DNA from: Thiomonas sp. X19
GTDB taxonomy: Bacteria; Pseudomonadota; Gammaproteobacteria; Burkholderiales; Burkholderiaceae_C
NCBI RefSeq assembly: GCF_900089495.1
Contig: NZ_LT605203.1
Span: forward strand, 1,298,795 to 1,362,794
Reading direction: 5' to 3'
DNA: 64,000 nucleotides
Shown here: positions 18,550-28,762 of the stretch, in pieces
Layout of the letters: the number at the start of each line of letters is the position of its first letter
Numbering within the stretch: the stretch's first letter is position 1
Made by a program: the position numbers and the translations under genes
Notes under the pieces: model-generated
What the model saw: the letters and a program-made list of their open reading frames with translations, nothing else
Told to the model about the DNA's origin: nothing
Databases searched by the model: none

Positions 18550-19146
18550 TTACTGGCTGGCGACGATGGGATTGCAGTCGTCGGCCAGGCGGGTCATGTT
18601 CTTTTTATCGAAGAGCATGCTCTTGGCGGGAATCTGAATCATCACCAGGCCGGCCCTGGCGTCGTCGAAGTGGTAGGCGCCGGTGGTGGTGGGTTTGCGC
18701 GCGAGCAGGTAGTGTCGACCCTTCCAGGTGACGAGGATGGACTGGTCGTTCGTCCCTTCCTGCTGGATGTCCATGAACTCGTGCGAACCGCATTCCATGC
18801 GGCCCCACTTCATCTGGTAGATGGGGTTCACGGCCTGCTGCGCGGCTTCGGTGGCCGCGACTTGCTGCGCCTCCGTGGGAGGGGCGTTGCTGCTGCCCAG
18901 CAGCGGCTTGGCTTCGGCGGCGGCCACTTCTGCGGCAGCGGCCTTGGGTGAGACTTTGTGCAGCTTGGTGGTTTTGACCACATGACGCGACACCGGCTTG
19001 GCCGCCTTCTTGCCGGGCGTGGCGTTCGGCGTCAGCATCGCGCTTGCCGGCTCGGTGGCCTGGGCCGTGAGCAGGCACGATGCGCCGGCCAGGCAGATGC
19101 CGCTTAGCCAGGGTGTGAGGCGGGATACGAACAGTGCGTGGGGCAT
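18550..19146 (-). CDS. Secreted protein of unknown function in the prp cluster
   Basis: A 198-residue protein with a signal peptide (MPHALFVSRLTPWLSGICLAGASCLL, cleavage probably after QAT-E or nearby), an Ala/Lys-rich low-complexity linker (residues 38-95) and a C-terminal domain of about 90 residues. That domain contains MKWGRMECGSHEFMDI, SILVTWKGRHYLLARK and LADDCNPIV, with two Cys that could form a disulfide in the periplasm. The W-x-G-x-x-YLL pattern faintly recalls MliC-type lysozyme inhibitors, but I would not assign that. It sits between prpC (41 nt) and prpD (24 nt), so it is co-transcribed with the methylcitrate cycle; why a secreted protein is there is unknown. Confidence 0.7.
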   Translation of the reverse strand: MPHALFVSRLTPWLSGICLAGASCLLTAQATEPASAMLTPNATPGKKAAKPVSRHVVKTTKLHKVSPKAAAAEVAAAEAKPLLGSSNAPPTEAQQVAATEAAQQAVNPIYQMKWGRMECGSHEFMDIQQEGTNDQSILVTWKGRHYLLARKPTTTGAYHFDDARAGLVMIQIPAKSMLFDKKNMTRLADDCNPIVASQ

Positions 19147-19187
19147 GATGAAGTCTCCGAATCGCAGAAAAGCCGCGTTCGGCAGAC

Positions 19188-20360
19188 TCAGGGGCGCTGC
19201 GCCAGCGGCACGAATGACAGGTCGTCGGGACCAGTGTAATTCGCGCTCGGACGGATGATTTTGTTGTCCACCCGCTGCTCGATGACATGTGCGCTCCAGC
19301 CACTGGTGCGGGAAATCACGAATAGCGGCGTGAACATCGCGGTGGGTACGCCCATGAGCGAATAGCTCACGGCGCTGAACCAGTCGAGGTTGGGGAACAT
19401 GTTCTTTTCGCGCCGCATCACCGCTTCCAGACGCTCGGCAATGGCGAACAGCTTCATGTCGCCAGCGGCCACGCTCAGGCGTTTGGCAACGTTCTTGATG
19501 ACCTCGTTGCGCGGGTCGGCGATGGTGTAGACCGGGTGGCCGAAGCCGATGATGACTTCCTTGGCCGCCACGCGCCGCACGATGTCGGCCTCGGCCTCGT
19601 CGGGGTTGTCGTAGCGGTTCTGGGTGTCGAACGCGGCTTCGTTGGCGCCGCCATGCTTGGGGCCGCGCAGCGCGCCGATGGCGCCGGCGATGCAGGAATG
19701 AAAGTCGCTGCCCGTGCCGGCAATGACCCGTGCGGCGAACGTGGAGGCATTGAACTCATGCTCGGCGTACAGGTTGAGCGAGGTGTGCATCGCCCGCACC
19801 CAGGGGTCGGACGCCGGCTTGCCGTGCAAGAGGTGCAGGAAATGGCCGGCGATGGAGTCGTCGTCGGTTTCCACGTCGATGCGCTGGCCGTTGTGGCTGT
19901 AGTGGTACCAGAGCAGCAGCATGGAGCCGAGGCTGGCCATCAGCCGGTCGGCCATGTCGCGCGCGCCGGGAATGCCGTGGTCGTCCTTCTCCGGCAGCAC
20001 GCAACCCAGGGCGGACACGCCCGTGCGCATCACGTCCATCGGGTGGCTGGAGGCAGGCAGCGCTTCCAGCACCGCGCGCACCTGCATGGGCACGCCGCGC
20101 AAGGCGCGCAGCTTGGTTTTGTAAGCGGTCAGTTCGGCCTTGTTGGGCAGCTTGCCATGCACCAGCAGATGGGCGATCTCCTCGAATTCGCAGACGTCGG
20201 CCATGTCGAGAATGTCGTAGCCGCGGTAATGCAGGTCGTTGCCGGTGCGCCCCACGGTGCACAGCGCCGTGTTGCCGGCGACGACGCCGGACAGGGCCAC
20301 CGATTTCTTCGGCTTGGGTGTCATGGAAGGTGTGGCGGATGCGGCCTGGACTTCGCTCAT
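19188..20360 (-). CDS. prpC: 2-methylcitrate synthase PrpC
   Basis: A 390-residue citrate-synthase-family enzyme condensing propionyl-CoA with oxaloacetate. Family marks are [20 protein letters not shown] near the start, [25 protein letters not shown] with the catalytic His, [13 protein letters not shown], and the C-terminal RPSANYTGP. PrpC is distinguished from citrate synthase by its short N-terminus and context next to prpB and prpD. ATG 20360 has AGGAG 6 nt upstream. Confidence 0.95.
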   Translation of the reverse strand: MSEVQAASATPSMTPKPKKSVALSGVVAGNTALCTVGRTGNDLHYRGYDILDMADVCEFEEIAHLLVHGKLPNKAELTAYKTKLRALRGVPMQVRAVLEALPASSHPMDVMRTGVSALGCVLPEKDDHGIPGARDMADRLMASLGSMLLLWYHYSHNGQRIDVETDDDSIAGHFLHLLHGKPASDPWVRAMHTSLNLYAEHEFNASTFAARVIAGTGSDFHSCIAGAIGALRGPKHGGANEAAFDTQNRYDNPDEAEADIVRRVAAKEVIIGFGHPVYTIADPRNEVIKNVAKRLSVAAGDMKLFAIAERLEAVMRREKNMFPNLDWFSAVSYSLMGVPTAMFTPLFVISRTSGWSAHVIEQRVDNKIIRPSANYTGPDDLSFVPLAQRP

Positions 20361-20438
20361 GCTGGTCTCCTGAGTTGATGGTGGGCTGTGGCTTTGATCT
20401 CCCGGCCCGGCCGGGTTCATGCGCCGAGCCCGTTCAGC

Positions 20439-21347
20439 CTAGCCCTTGCTTTGCTGGAACAAGGCATCCAGCCGGTGTTCATAAGCGTGGTAGCCGATGA
20501 CGTCGTACAACTCGGCGCGGGTCTGCATCTGGCTCACCACGGCTCGCTGCGTGCCGTCGCGGCGGATGGCGCCGTAGACGGTTTCGGCCGCCTTGTTCAT
20601 CGCCCGGAAAGCCGACAGCGGGTAGAGCGCCAGGCTGACGCCGGCGCTGCGCAACTCGCCGGTGGTGAACAGCGGCGTGGCGCCGAACTCGGTGATGTTG
20701 GCCAGCACCGGCACCTTCACCGCGTCGGCGAAGCGGCGGTACATGGCGAGTTCGGTCATGGCTTCGGGGAAGATCATGTCGGCGCCGGCTTCGACACAGG
20801 CCACGGCGCGCTCGATCGCCGCGTCCAGTCCTGCCACCGCCAGCGCATCGGTGCGGGCCATGACGACGAAGGCGTCGTCGGTGCGCGCGTCCACCGCGGC
20901 TTTGACGCGATCGGCCATTTCCGAGGTGCTGACGATTTCCTTGCCCGGCCGATGGCCGCAACGCTTGGCGCCGACCTGGTCCTCGATATGCATGCCGGCG
21001 GCGCCAAACTTGATCAGGCTTCGCACCGTGCGGGCTATGTTGAAGGCGCTGGGCCCAAAGCCCGTGTCCACGTCCACCAGCAGCGGCAACGCGCAGACAT
21101 CGGTGATGCGGCGCACGTCGGTGAGCACGTCGTCCAGGGTGTTGATGCCCAGGTCCGGCATGCCCAGCGAGCCCGCCGCGACGCCGCCGCCCGACAGATA
21201 GATGGCGCGGAACCCGGCGCGTTGCGCCAGCAAGGCATGCTGGGCGCAGGTGGCGCCAACCACCTGCAGCGGGCTTTCTTCGCCCACGGCCTGGCGCAGA
21301 CGCTGCCCGGGGCTGGTGGTCTTGTGGTTGCTGCTGAGGCTCGGCAT
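20439..21347 (-). CDS. prpB: 2-methylisocitrate lyase PrpB
   Basis: A 302-residue enzyme of the isocitrate lyase/PEP mutase superfamily that cleaves 2-methylisocitrate to pyruvate and succinate. The signature KRCGH holds the catalytic Cys, and [32 protein letters not shown] (Mg binding), GMHIEDQ and IFPEAMTEL are conserved. ATG 21347 has GGGGAG upstream. It lies 30 nt after mdh and 78 nt before prpC, likely one transcript. Confidence 0.96.
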   Translation of the reverse strand: MPSLSSNHKTTSPGQRLRQAVGEESPLQVVGATCAQHALLAQRAGFRAIYLSGGGVAAGSLGMPDLGINTLDDVLTDVRRITDVCALPLLVDVDTGFGPSAFNIARTVRSLIKFGAAGMHIEDQVGAKRCGHRPGKEIVSTSEMADRVKAAVDARTDDAFVVMARTDALAVAGLDAAIERAVACVEAGADMIFPEAMTELAMYRRFADAVKVPVLANITEFGATPLFTTGELRSAGVSLALYPLSAFRAMNKAAETVYGAIRRDGTQRAVVSQMQTRAELYDVIGYHAYEHRLDALFQQSKG

Positions 21348-21377
21348 GGTGTCTCCCCGACCTGTTGGATGCAAGCT

Positions 21378-22364
21378 TTACAGCAGATGCTTCACGCCGT
21401 CTTTTTCTTCCATCAACTCGCCCAGCGTCTTGTCGATGCAGGTTCGCGAGAAGGCGTCGATGGGCAGCCCTGCCACGCGGGTGTAGCTGCCGGGTGTGCA
21501 GGTTACCGGTACGCCGAATATGGTGTCTTCGGGAATGCCGTAGGAGCCGTCGGACGCAATGCCCATGGTCACCCAGCGTCCATTCGTGCCGAGGAACCAG
21601 TCGTGCATGTGGTCGATGGCGGCGTTCGCCGCCGACGCCGCCGAACTCAGGCCGCGCGCCTCGATGATGGCGCCACCGCGCTTGCCCACGGTGGGCAGGA
21701 ACACATTGCGGTTCCAGTCGTCGTCGGCAATCATGTCCTTCACCGATTGGCCGTCGATGGTGGCGAAGCGGTAGTCGGCATACATGGTGGGGGAGTGGTT
21801 GCCCCAGACGCAGAACTTCTCGATGGAGGCCACCGGCTTGCCTAGCTTGGCGGCGATTTGCGACAGGCCGCGGTTATGGTCCAGGCGCAGCATGGCGGTG
21901 AAGTTCTGCTTCGGCAGATCGGGGGCCGACTTCATGGCGATGTAGGCATTGGTGTTGGCCGGATTGCCCACCACCAGCACGCGAACGTCGCGCTTGGCCA
22001 CGGCGTTCAGCGCCTTGCCTTGCGCGGTGAAGATCTGCGCATTGGCCGAGAGCAGATCGCGCCGCTCCATGCCCGGGCCGCGCGGACGGGCGCCCACCAG
22101 CAGGGCGGCATCGATGTCCTTGAACGCGGTGTTCGGGTCGCCATGCGCCGTCATGCCGGCGAGCAGCGGGAAGGCGCAGTCCTCCAGTTCCATCATCACG
22201 CCCTTGAGCGCTTTCTGTGCTTTCTCGTCGGGAATTTCCAGCAGCTGCAGGATCACGGGTTGATCTTTGCCGAGCATTTCGCCCGAGGCGATGCGAAACA
22301 ACAGGGCGTAACCGATCTGGCCGGCAGCGCCGGTGACGGCGACGCGCATGGGGGTTTTGGACAT
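21378..22364 (-). CDS. mdh: Malate dehydrogenase
   Basis: A 328-residue NAD-dependent malate dehydrogenase of the type usual in betaproteobacteria. Visible: Rossmann motif [22 protein letters not shown], substrate-binding [13 protein letters not shown] with the mobile-loop Arg pair, [19 protein letters not shown] with the catalytic Asp partner, and [13 protein letters not shown] with catalytic His. ATG 22364 has GGAG 7 nt upstream. It begins the minus-strand TCA/methylcitrate run and diverges from the GntR gene, which may control it. Confidence 0.96.
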   Translation of the reverse strand: MSKTPMRVAVTGAAGQIGYALLFRIASGEMLGKDQPVILQLLEIPDEKAQKALKGVMMELEDCAFPLLAGMTAHGDPNTAFKDIDAALLVGARPRGPGMERRDLLSANAQIFTAQGKALNAVAKRDVRVLVVGNPANTNAYIAMKSAPDLPKQNFTAMLRLDHNRGLSQIAAKLGKPVASIEKFCVWGNHSPTMYADYRFATIDGQSVKDMIADDDWNRNVFLPTVGKRGGAIIEARGLSSAASAANAAIDHMHDWFLGTNGRWVTMGIASDGSYGIPEDTIFGVPVTCTPGSYTRVAGLPIDAFSRTCIDKTLGELMEEKDGVKHLL

Positions 22365-22477
22365 GGTGGACTCCGGTGAGGGGCGGAACTGAACTGTTGC
22401 GGTCGATGGCCGCAGAGCGTGATGCACTCAAGCCTGGCGCTGACCGTGCTTGATGCTGCTTTCATTAGACAGGCTGA

Positions 22478-22492
22478 TGATGCGGTGCATCA
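22478..22492. promoter_or_regulatory. Dyad upstream of mdh
   Basis: TGATGC and GCATCA are perfect arms around GGT, between mdh and the divergent GntR gene. Candidate regulator site; which protein binds is not known. Confidence 0.35.
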
Positions 22493-22532
22493 AGAAGTTT
22501 AGGCGCCCGGTATGGAGGCGTCAACAAACATC

Positions 22533-22548
22533 TGTCATATATAAGACA
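22533..22548. promoter_or_regulatory. Candidate GntR operator
   Basis: TGTC-ATATATAA-GACA is an inverted repeat in an AT-rich stretch of the mdh/gntR divergent region, 51 nt before the regulator ATG. Spaced TGT/ACA dyads are usual for GntR-family operators, so autoregulation and control of mdh are likely. Inferred, not shown. Confidence 0.5.
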
Positions 22549-22599
22549 TCTATTAGGTCATGGTGGACAAGGCCGTGGCCGTGTGCTGCAATGCAGCGC

Positions 22600-23379
22600 A
22601 TGGCCACCCCGACCCATACCGGCAATCTCCCCGCAGCAACGGGGACCGCTGGCGTCAGTCCCGTCTTCAGCCCGCTCTACCAGCAGATCAAGGCGCTGCT
22701 GACCCGCAGCCTTCAAAGTGGCGAATGGAAGCCCGGCGAACTGATCCCGAGCGAGGCTGAGCTGGCCCTGCGCTTCGGTGTCAGCCAGGGCACGGTGCGC
22801 AAGGCGATTGACGAACTCGCTGCCGAAAACCTGCTGCTGCGCCGCCAGGGGCGCGGCACCTTCGTCTCCACACACCACGAAGAGCAGGTCAAGTTCCGAT
22901 TCCTGCGCATGGTGCCCGATGGCGAGTCCGACCAAGCCTTGCGCATGCAACGGCAATTTCTCGAATGCCATCGCATGCGCGCGGCAGCTGATGTGGCCCG
23001 ATTGCTGGCCATCAAGCCTGGGGATATGGTGCTGGAAATTCGCCGCATCCTGCATATCGGCGGCGAGCCCCTGGTCTACGAAGACATCTATTTGCAGGGG
23101 GCTCCCTTCCGTGGCCTCACCGCCGAGCGTCTGGAGCGTTATGAGGGGCCGCTGTACGCCTTGTTCGAATCCGAGTTCGGCACGCGCATGGTGCGGGCCG
23201 AGGAGAAAATTCGCGCCGTGAACGCCGGCCCGCAAGAAGCCGCGCTGCTCAAGGTTCCCGTGGGGCAAGCCTTGCTCTCGGTCGAGCGCCTCGCGTTCAG
23301 CTATGGCGATCAACCCGCAGAATTGCGCCGTGGGCTGTACTCCACAGCGCATCATCACTACCGCAACGCGCTGAATTGA
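22600..23379 (+). CDS. GntR-family regulator, HutC type
   Basis: A 259-residue repressor or activator with an N-terminal winged helix (residues about 22-90: YQQIKALLTRSLQSGEW, SEAELALRFGVSQGTVRKAIDEL, then wing RRQGRGTFV) and a UTRA ligand-binding domain (about 100-250: ALRMQRQFLECHRMRAA through LSVERLAFSYGDQPAELRRGLY). The effector is unknown; given the neighbours a TCA or methylcitrate intermediate is plausible. ATG 22600 fits the family start; ATG 22591 is close. It sits between mdh (divergent) and sdhC, an arrangement known in Burkholderiales. Confidence 0.9.
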   Translation: MATPTHTGNLPAATGTAGVSPVFSPLYQQIKALLTRSLQSGEWKPGELIPSEAELALRFGVSQGTVRKAIDELAAENLLLRRQGRGTFVSTHHEEQVKFRFLRMVPDGESDQALRMQRQFLECHRMRAAADVARLLAIKPGDMVLEIRRILHIGGEPLVYEDIYLQGAPFRGLTAERLERYEGPLYALFESEFGTRMVRAEEKIRAVNAGPQEAALLKVPVGQALLSVERLAFSYGDQPAELRRGLYSTAHHHYRNALN

Positions 23380-23457
23380 GCCGACAGACAGGAGCAAAAA
23401 TCCAAGTTTATTGCGGTGCAATAGACTCGTATCACATCAGGTAGAGGTCAAACAATC

Positions 23458-23868
23458 ATGCCAACCGTTCACACACGAAAACGACCCGAATTCCGCAATA
23501 TCCACATCTCCCAGATTGCCAGCTACAGGCTGCCGCTGGCCGGTCTGGTGTCCATCCTGCACCGTGCCAGCGGTGCGGTGATGTTCTTGTTGCTTCCCTT
23601 CACGCTCTGGATGCTCGACACCAGCCTGCGCTCCGAGCAAAGCTATGCGCAACTCGCCCAGGTTATGGGGCTGTGGCCAGTCAAGCTGCTGCTGCTGGTC
23701 CTGTTCTGGGCCTTGGCCCACCATCTGGCGGCTGGTGTACGGCACTTGGTGATGGACGCGTTCCAGACCGTGAGCAAGGAGCAGGGGCGCAAGCTGGCCG
23801 TGGCCACCTTCGCCGTCTCGTTGCTGGCCACTGCGGCTTTCGCGGCGCATCTGTTTGCGGGGGCATGA
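23458..23868 (+). CDS. sdhC: Succinate dehydrogenase cytochrome b556 subunit
   Basis: A 136-residue membrane anchor of complex II carrying part of the heme b and quinone site. Three transmembrane helices are visible at about residues 30-52, 72-95 and 112-132. Conserved marks are RPEFRNIHISQIASYRLPLAGLVSILHRASGAVMFL near the N-terminus (Ser and Arg of the quinone site) and the heme-ligand His in AHHLAAGVRHLVMD. First gene of sdhCDABE, separated from sdhD by a hairpin repeat. Confidence 0.95.
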   Translation: MPTVHTRKRPEFRNIHISQIASYRLPLAGLVSILHRASGAVMFLLLPFTLWMLDTSLRSEQSYAQLAQVMGLWPVKLLLLVLFWALAHHLAAGVRHLVMDAFQTVSKEQGRKLAVATFAVSLLATAAFAAHLFAGA

Positions 23869-23906
23869 AATGAGCACACTGCACGGCCGTCCGAAAGTGG
23901 GCTCGT

Positions 23907-23941
23907 CCCCCTTGGGGGGAAGGCGCTTTGCGCCAAGGGGG
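23907..23941. repeat. REP-like palindrome between sdhC and sdhD
   Basis: CCCCCTTGG (23907-23915) pairs with CCAAGGGGG (23933-23941), and the inside can alternatively fold as GGCGC-TTT-GCGCC. Interspersed GC palindromes of this general form occur between genes in Burkholderiales. Here it lies inside an operon, where it could set transcript stability or the ratio of subunits. It ends 5 nt before the sdhD start. Confidence 0.6.
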
Positions 23942-23946
23942 TTCCA

Positions 23947-24312
23947 ATGAGCTCAACGAACTATGGCGCACACCGTCTGGTGGTGGGCGCGCATTATGGG
24001 TTTCGCGACTGGCTGGCGCAGCGCGTAACCGCCGTGGTGCTGGCGGTCTACACCCTGGTGCTGCTGGGTTATTTCGTCTGGCCGGGGCCGTTGAACTATG
24101 CGCGCTGGCAGGCGCTGTACGCCGCGCAGTGGATGAAGCTGCTGAGCTTCGTCGCCGTGATCGCCTTGACCTACCACGTGTGGGTGGGCGTGCGCGATAT
24201 CTGGATGGACTACATCAAGTCCGTGTCGCTACGCCTGTCGCTGCAGGTGCTCACCATCGTCTGGCTGGTGGCTTGTGCCGGCTGGGCCGTGCAAGTGTTG
24301 TGGAGGACTTGA
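23947..24312 (+). CDS. sdhD: Succinate dehydrogenase hydrophobic anchor
   Basis: A 121-residue second membrane anchor of complex II. Three helices at about residues 25-46, 62-82 and 97-117. The family pattern GFRDWLAQRVTAVVLAVYTL and the heme-ligand His in ALTYHVWVGVRDIWMDYIK are present. It ends 2 nt before the sdhA start. The spacing from sdhC (78 nt) is filled by the REP-like palindrome. Confidence 0.95.
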   Translation: MSSTNYGAHRLVVGAHYGFRDWLAQRVTAVVLAVYTLVLLGYFVWPGPLNYARWQALYAAQWMKLLSFVAVIALTYHVWVGVRDIWMDYIKSVSLRLSLQVLTIVWLVACAGWAVQVLWRT

Positions 24313-24314
24313 GC

Positions 24315-26078
24315 ATGGCGGTCAACAAACGCAAATTCGACGTGGTCATCGTTGGCGCGGGTGGCTCAGGGCTACGCTGCGCGCTGCAGCTCGCGCGCGC
24401 CGGGCACGACGTGGCGGTGCTGTCCAAGGTGTTCCCCACGCGCTCGCACACCGTGGCGGCGCAGGGCGGCATCAGTGCCTCGCTCGGCAATATGAGTGAA
24501 GACCACTGGTACTGGCATATGTTCGACACCGTGAAGGGGTCGGACTATCTCGGCGACCAGGATGCCATCGAGTTCATGTGCCGCGAAGCGCCCAGCGCCG
24601 TGTACGAGCTGGAGCACATGGGCATGCCGTTCGACCGCAATCCCGACGGCACCATTTACCAGCGCCCTTTCGGCGGCCACACCGCCAACCTGGGCGAGAA
24701 GCCGGTGCAGCGCGCCTGCGCCGCGGCCGACCGCACGGGCCACGCCCTGCTGCACACCCTGTACCAGCAGAACGTCGCGGCGCGCACCCACTTTTTCGTC
24801 GAGTGGATGGCGCTGGACCTGATCCGCGACGCCGATGGCGACGTGCTCGGCGTGGTGGCGATGGAGATGGAAACCGGCGAGGTCACCATCCTCGAAGCCA
24901 AGGCCACGGTGCTGGCCACGGGCGGGGCCGGGCGCATCTTCGCCGCATCCACCAACGCCTACATCAACACCGGCGACGGCTTGGGGATGGCAGCGCGCGC
25001 CGGCATCCCGTTGCAGGACATGGAGTTCTGGCAATTCCACCCCACTGGCGTGGCCGGGGCCGGCGTGCTCATCACCGAAGGCGTGCGCGGCGAAGGCGGC
25101 ATTTTGCTCAACGCCAATGGCGAGCGCTTCATGGAGCGCTACGCCCCGACCTACAAAGACCTGGCGCCGCGCGACTTCGTCTCGCGCTCGATGGACCAGG
25201 AGATCAAGGAAGGACGTGGCGCCGGGCCGCACAAGGACTACGTCCTGCTCAAGCTCGACCACCTCGGCGCCGAGACGATACACAAGCGCCTGCCGTCGAT
25301 TGCCGAAATCGCGCTCAAGTTCGCCAATGTGGACTGCACCAAGGAACCCATTCCCGTGGTGCCCACCATCCATTACCAGATGGGTGGGGTGCCGGCCAAT
25401 CTTCACAGCCAGGTTCTGACCGTGGGCGCCGACGGCAGTGAGCACATCGTCGGCGGGCTCTACGCCATTGGCGAATGCTCCTGCGTCAGTGTGCACGGCG
25501 CCAACCGCCTGGGTACCAACTCCCTGCTCGACCTGGTCGTGTTCGGCCGCGCTGCGGGCAATCACATTGCATCGAGCGAACTGCTCAAGCGCAGCCACAA
25601 GCCGCTTCCGGCGGACGCGGCCGATGCGTCGCTGGCGCGTCTGTCGAGGCTGGACGCATCCACCTCGGGCGAGTCCATCCAGGACGTTGCCAACGACATT
25701 CGCGCCAGCATGCAAAAGCATTGCGGCGTGTTCCGCACCTCCGAGCTGTTGCGCGAGGGCGTGGGCGCCATCGGCGAGATCGCGCAGCGCGCGCAGCACA
25801 TCCACCTCAAGGACAAATCCAAGGTGTTCAACACCGCGCGCGTCGAGGCGCTGGAGGTGGAAAACCTGATCGAGACGGCCAGGGCCACCATCGTTTCGGC
25901 CGAGGCGCGGCAGGAAAGCCGTGGCGCCCATTCGCATCGCGACCACCCCGAGCGTGACGACGTGAACTGGCTCAAGCACACCCTCTGGTTCAGCGAAGGC
26001 AACCGCCTGAGCTACCGAGCGGTGCAGATGAAACCCCTGAGCGTCGAAACCTTCAAACCCAAGGCGCGCACGTTCTGA
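24315..26078 (+). CDS. sdhA: Succinate dehydrogenase flavoprotein subunit
   Basis: A 587-residue flavoprotein that oxidises succinate to fumarate. FAD-binding GAGGSGLRCALQLA at the N-terminus; SHTVAAQGGISASLGN holds the His of the covalent flavin bond; GGAGRIF, HPTGVAGAG and the active-site region VRGEGGILLNANGERFMERY follow; the C-terminal part carries HYQMGGVPAN and GANRLGTNSLLDLVVFGR. Length is the usual 587 to 590. ATG 24315 is the family start; the frame extends upstream but without homology. Confidence 0.97.
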   Translation: MAVNKRKFDVVIVGAGGSGLRCALQLARAGHDVAVLSKVFPTRSHTVAAQGGISASLGNMSEDHWYWHMFDTVKGSDYLGDQDAIEFMCREAPSAVYELEHMGMPFDRNPDGTIYQRPFGGHTANLGEKPVQRACAAADRTGHALLHTLYQQNVAARTHFFVEWMALDLIRDADGDVLGVVAMEMETGEVTILEAKATVLATGGAGRIFAASTNAYINTGDGLGMAARAGIPLQDMEFWQFHPTGVAGAGVLITEGVRGEGGILLNANGERFMERYAPTYKDLAPRDFVSRSMDQEIKEGRGAGPHKDYVLLKLDHLGAETIHKRLPSIAEIALKFANVDCTKEPIPVVPTIHYQMGGVPANLHSQVLTVGADGSEHIVGGLYAIGECSCVSVHGANRLGTNSLLDLVVFGRAAGNHIASSELLKRSHKPLPADAADASLARLSRLDASTSGESIQDVANDIRASMQKHCGVFRTSELLREGVGAIGEIAQRAQHIHLKDKSKVFNTARVEALEVENLIETARATIVSAEARQESRGAHSHRDHPERDDVNWLKHTLWFSEGNRLSYRAVQMKPLSVETFKPKARTF

Positions 26079-26098
26079 CGCGCAGCCCGGAGACCACC

Positions 26099-26809
26099 AT
26101 GACCCGCAAGATGAGGTTTTCCATCTACCGCTACGACCCGGACAAGGACGCCAAGCCCTACATGCAGGACTACGAGGTCGGGCTGCAGCACAACGACAAG
26201 ATGCTGCTCGACGCCCTCATGCGCATCAAGGCCGACGTCGACGAGACCGTGGCCTTCCGCCGCTCCTGCCGCGAAGGCGTGTGCGGCTCCGACGGCATGA
26301 ACATCAACGGCAAGAACGGCCTGAGCTGCACCACCAATCTGCTGAGCTTGAAAGAGCCGGTGGTGCTGAAACCCCTGCCGGGACTGCCGGTGATTCGCGA
26401 CCTGATCGTGGACATGACCCAGTTCTTCAACCAGTACCACTCGATCAAGCCCTACCTCATCAACGACACGCCGCCGCCCGAAAAAGAACGGCTGCAAAGC
26501 CCCGAGCAGCGCGAAGTGCTCGACGGGCTGTACGAATGTATTTTGTGCGCCAGCTGCTCCACCTCCTGCCCCAGCTTCTGGTGGAACCCGGACAAATTCG
26601 TCGGCCCTGCCGGGCTGCTGCAGGCCTACCGCTTCATTGCCGACAGCCGTGATGAAGCCACGAACGAGCGCCTAGACAATCTGGAAGACCCCTACCGCCT
26701 GTTCCGCTGCCACACCATCATGAACTGCGTGGACGTCTGCCCCAAGGAGCTCAACCCCACCCGCGCCATCGGCAATATCAAGGATTTGATGGTGCGTCGC
26801 GCCGTCTGA
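26099..26809 (+). CDS. sdhB: Succinate dehydrogenase iron-sulfur subunit
   Basis: A 236-residue subunit carrying three Fe-S clusters that link the flavin to the quinone site. The 2Fe-2S motif is RRSCREGVCGSDGMNINGKNGLSC, and the 4Fe-4S and 3Fe-4S motifs are ILCASCSTSCPSFWW and CHTIMNCVDVCPKELNP. The ATG at 26099 lies 20 nt after sdhA. Confidence 0.97.
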   Translation: MTRKMRFSIYRYDPDKDAKPYMQDYEVGLQHNDKMLLDALMRIKADVDETVAFRRSCREGVCGSDGMNINGKNGLSCTTNLLSLKEPVVLKPLPGLPVIRDLIVDMTQFFNQYHSIKPYLINDTPPPEKERLQSPEQREVLDGLYECILCASCSTSCPSFWWNPDKFVGPAGLLQAYRFIADSRDEATNERLDNLEDPYRLFRCHTIMNCVDVCPKELNPTRAIGNIKDLMVRRAV

Positions 26810-26826
26810 GCTTGCAGCCACAGCCC

Positions 26827-27099
26827 ATGCAGCCACAAGCCATGCCCCCCGACGATGCCGCCTTGCGTCGCATCCGTTGGCGTGCGCGGCGGGGTTTGCT
26901 GGAAAACGATCTCATCCTCGGCCGGTTTTTCGAGCGTCACGGCAAAACGCTGCAGCCAGCCGACTGGCAAGCCGTGCAAGCCTTGCTCGAGCTCGACGAC
27001 AACCACCTGCTGGACTTGCTGCTGGGCCATGCCGAACCCTCCCCCGAGCAGCTGCCGCCTGCACAAATGCATGTCTTGCACTGGCTCAGGGCAGCTTGA
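26827..27099 (+). CDS. sdhE: SdhE flavinylation factor
   Basis: A 90-residue SdhE/YgfY protein that helps attach FAD to SdhA. The family core LRRIRWRARRGLLENDLILGRFFERHG (RGLLE-x-D) is clear, followed by ALLELDDNHLLDLLLG. Start is uncertain: TTG 26812 and ATG 26842 are also in frame. It follows sdhB by 17 nt, as usual in betaproteobacteria. Confidence 0.92.
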   Translation: MQPQAMPPDDAALRRIRWRARRGLLENDLILGRFFERHGKTLQPADWQAVQALLELDDNHLLDLLLGHAEPSPEQLPPAQMHVLHWLRAA

Positions 27100-27187
27100 A
27101 ACTTGCTTGTATTCTTGACCGCATGCACCAGATTGGGGCGCGACAAGCCCCGACACAGCACCCACTTTCCCCATCCGGAACTGCACC

Positions 27188-28501
<1,314 letters not shown>

Positions 28502-28539
28502 GCACACCGCAGACCTTCCGCCCGCGCTCCCGGGCGGTG

Positions 28540-28568
28540 GCCCGGGCAGCGCTTGCCTGGGCTTTTTT
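28540..28568 (+). terminator. Rho-independent terminator after gltA
   Basis: GCCCGGGCA and TGCCTGGGC pair (one G-T) around a short loop and are followed by TTTTTT. Confidence 0.88.
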
Positions 28569-28762
28569 ATACCAGGATCAATCGTCATCTTGTCACAGGA
28601 TGGCGACGGAAGTAAGGTGTGTGAACACCGATGCTTGCGCACCCGTCTGGGCAGTTTTTGCGCCCTGGACGCATAGCCTGCCGACACCGCAGAGCCTTGT
28701 TGCCGCCCGGCGCGGTGTGAATCCGGTCTACCTAAAATGGCAAGGTCTTGAAGGAATCTGGC

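Noticed and set aside
28569..28762. Leucine leader peptide or attenuator before leuC
   Set aside because: No run of Leu codons in a short frame and no competing hairpins with a T-run were found.
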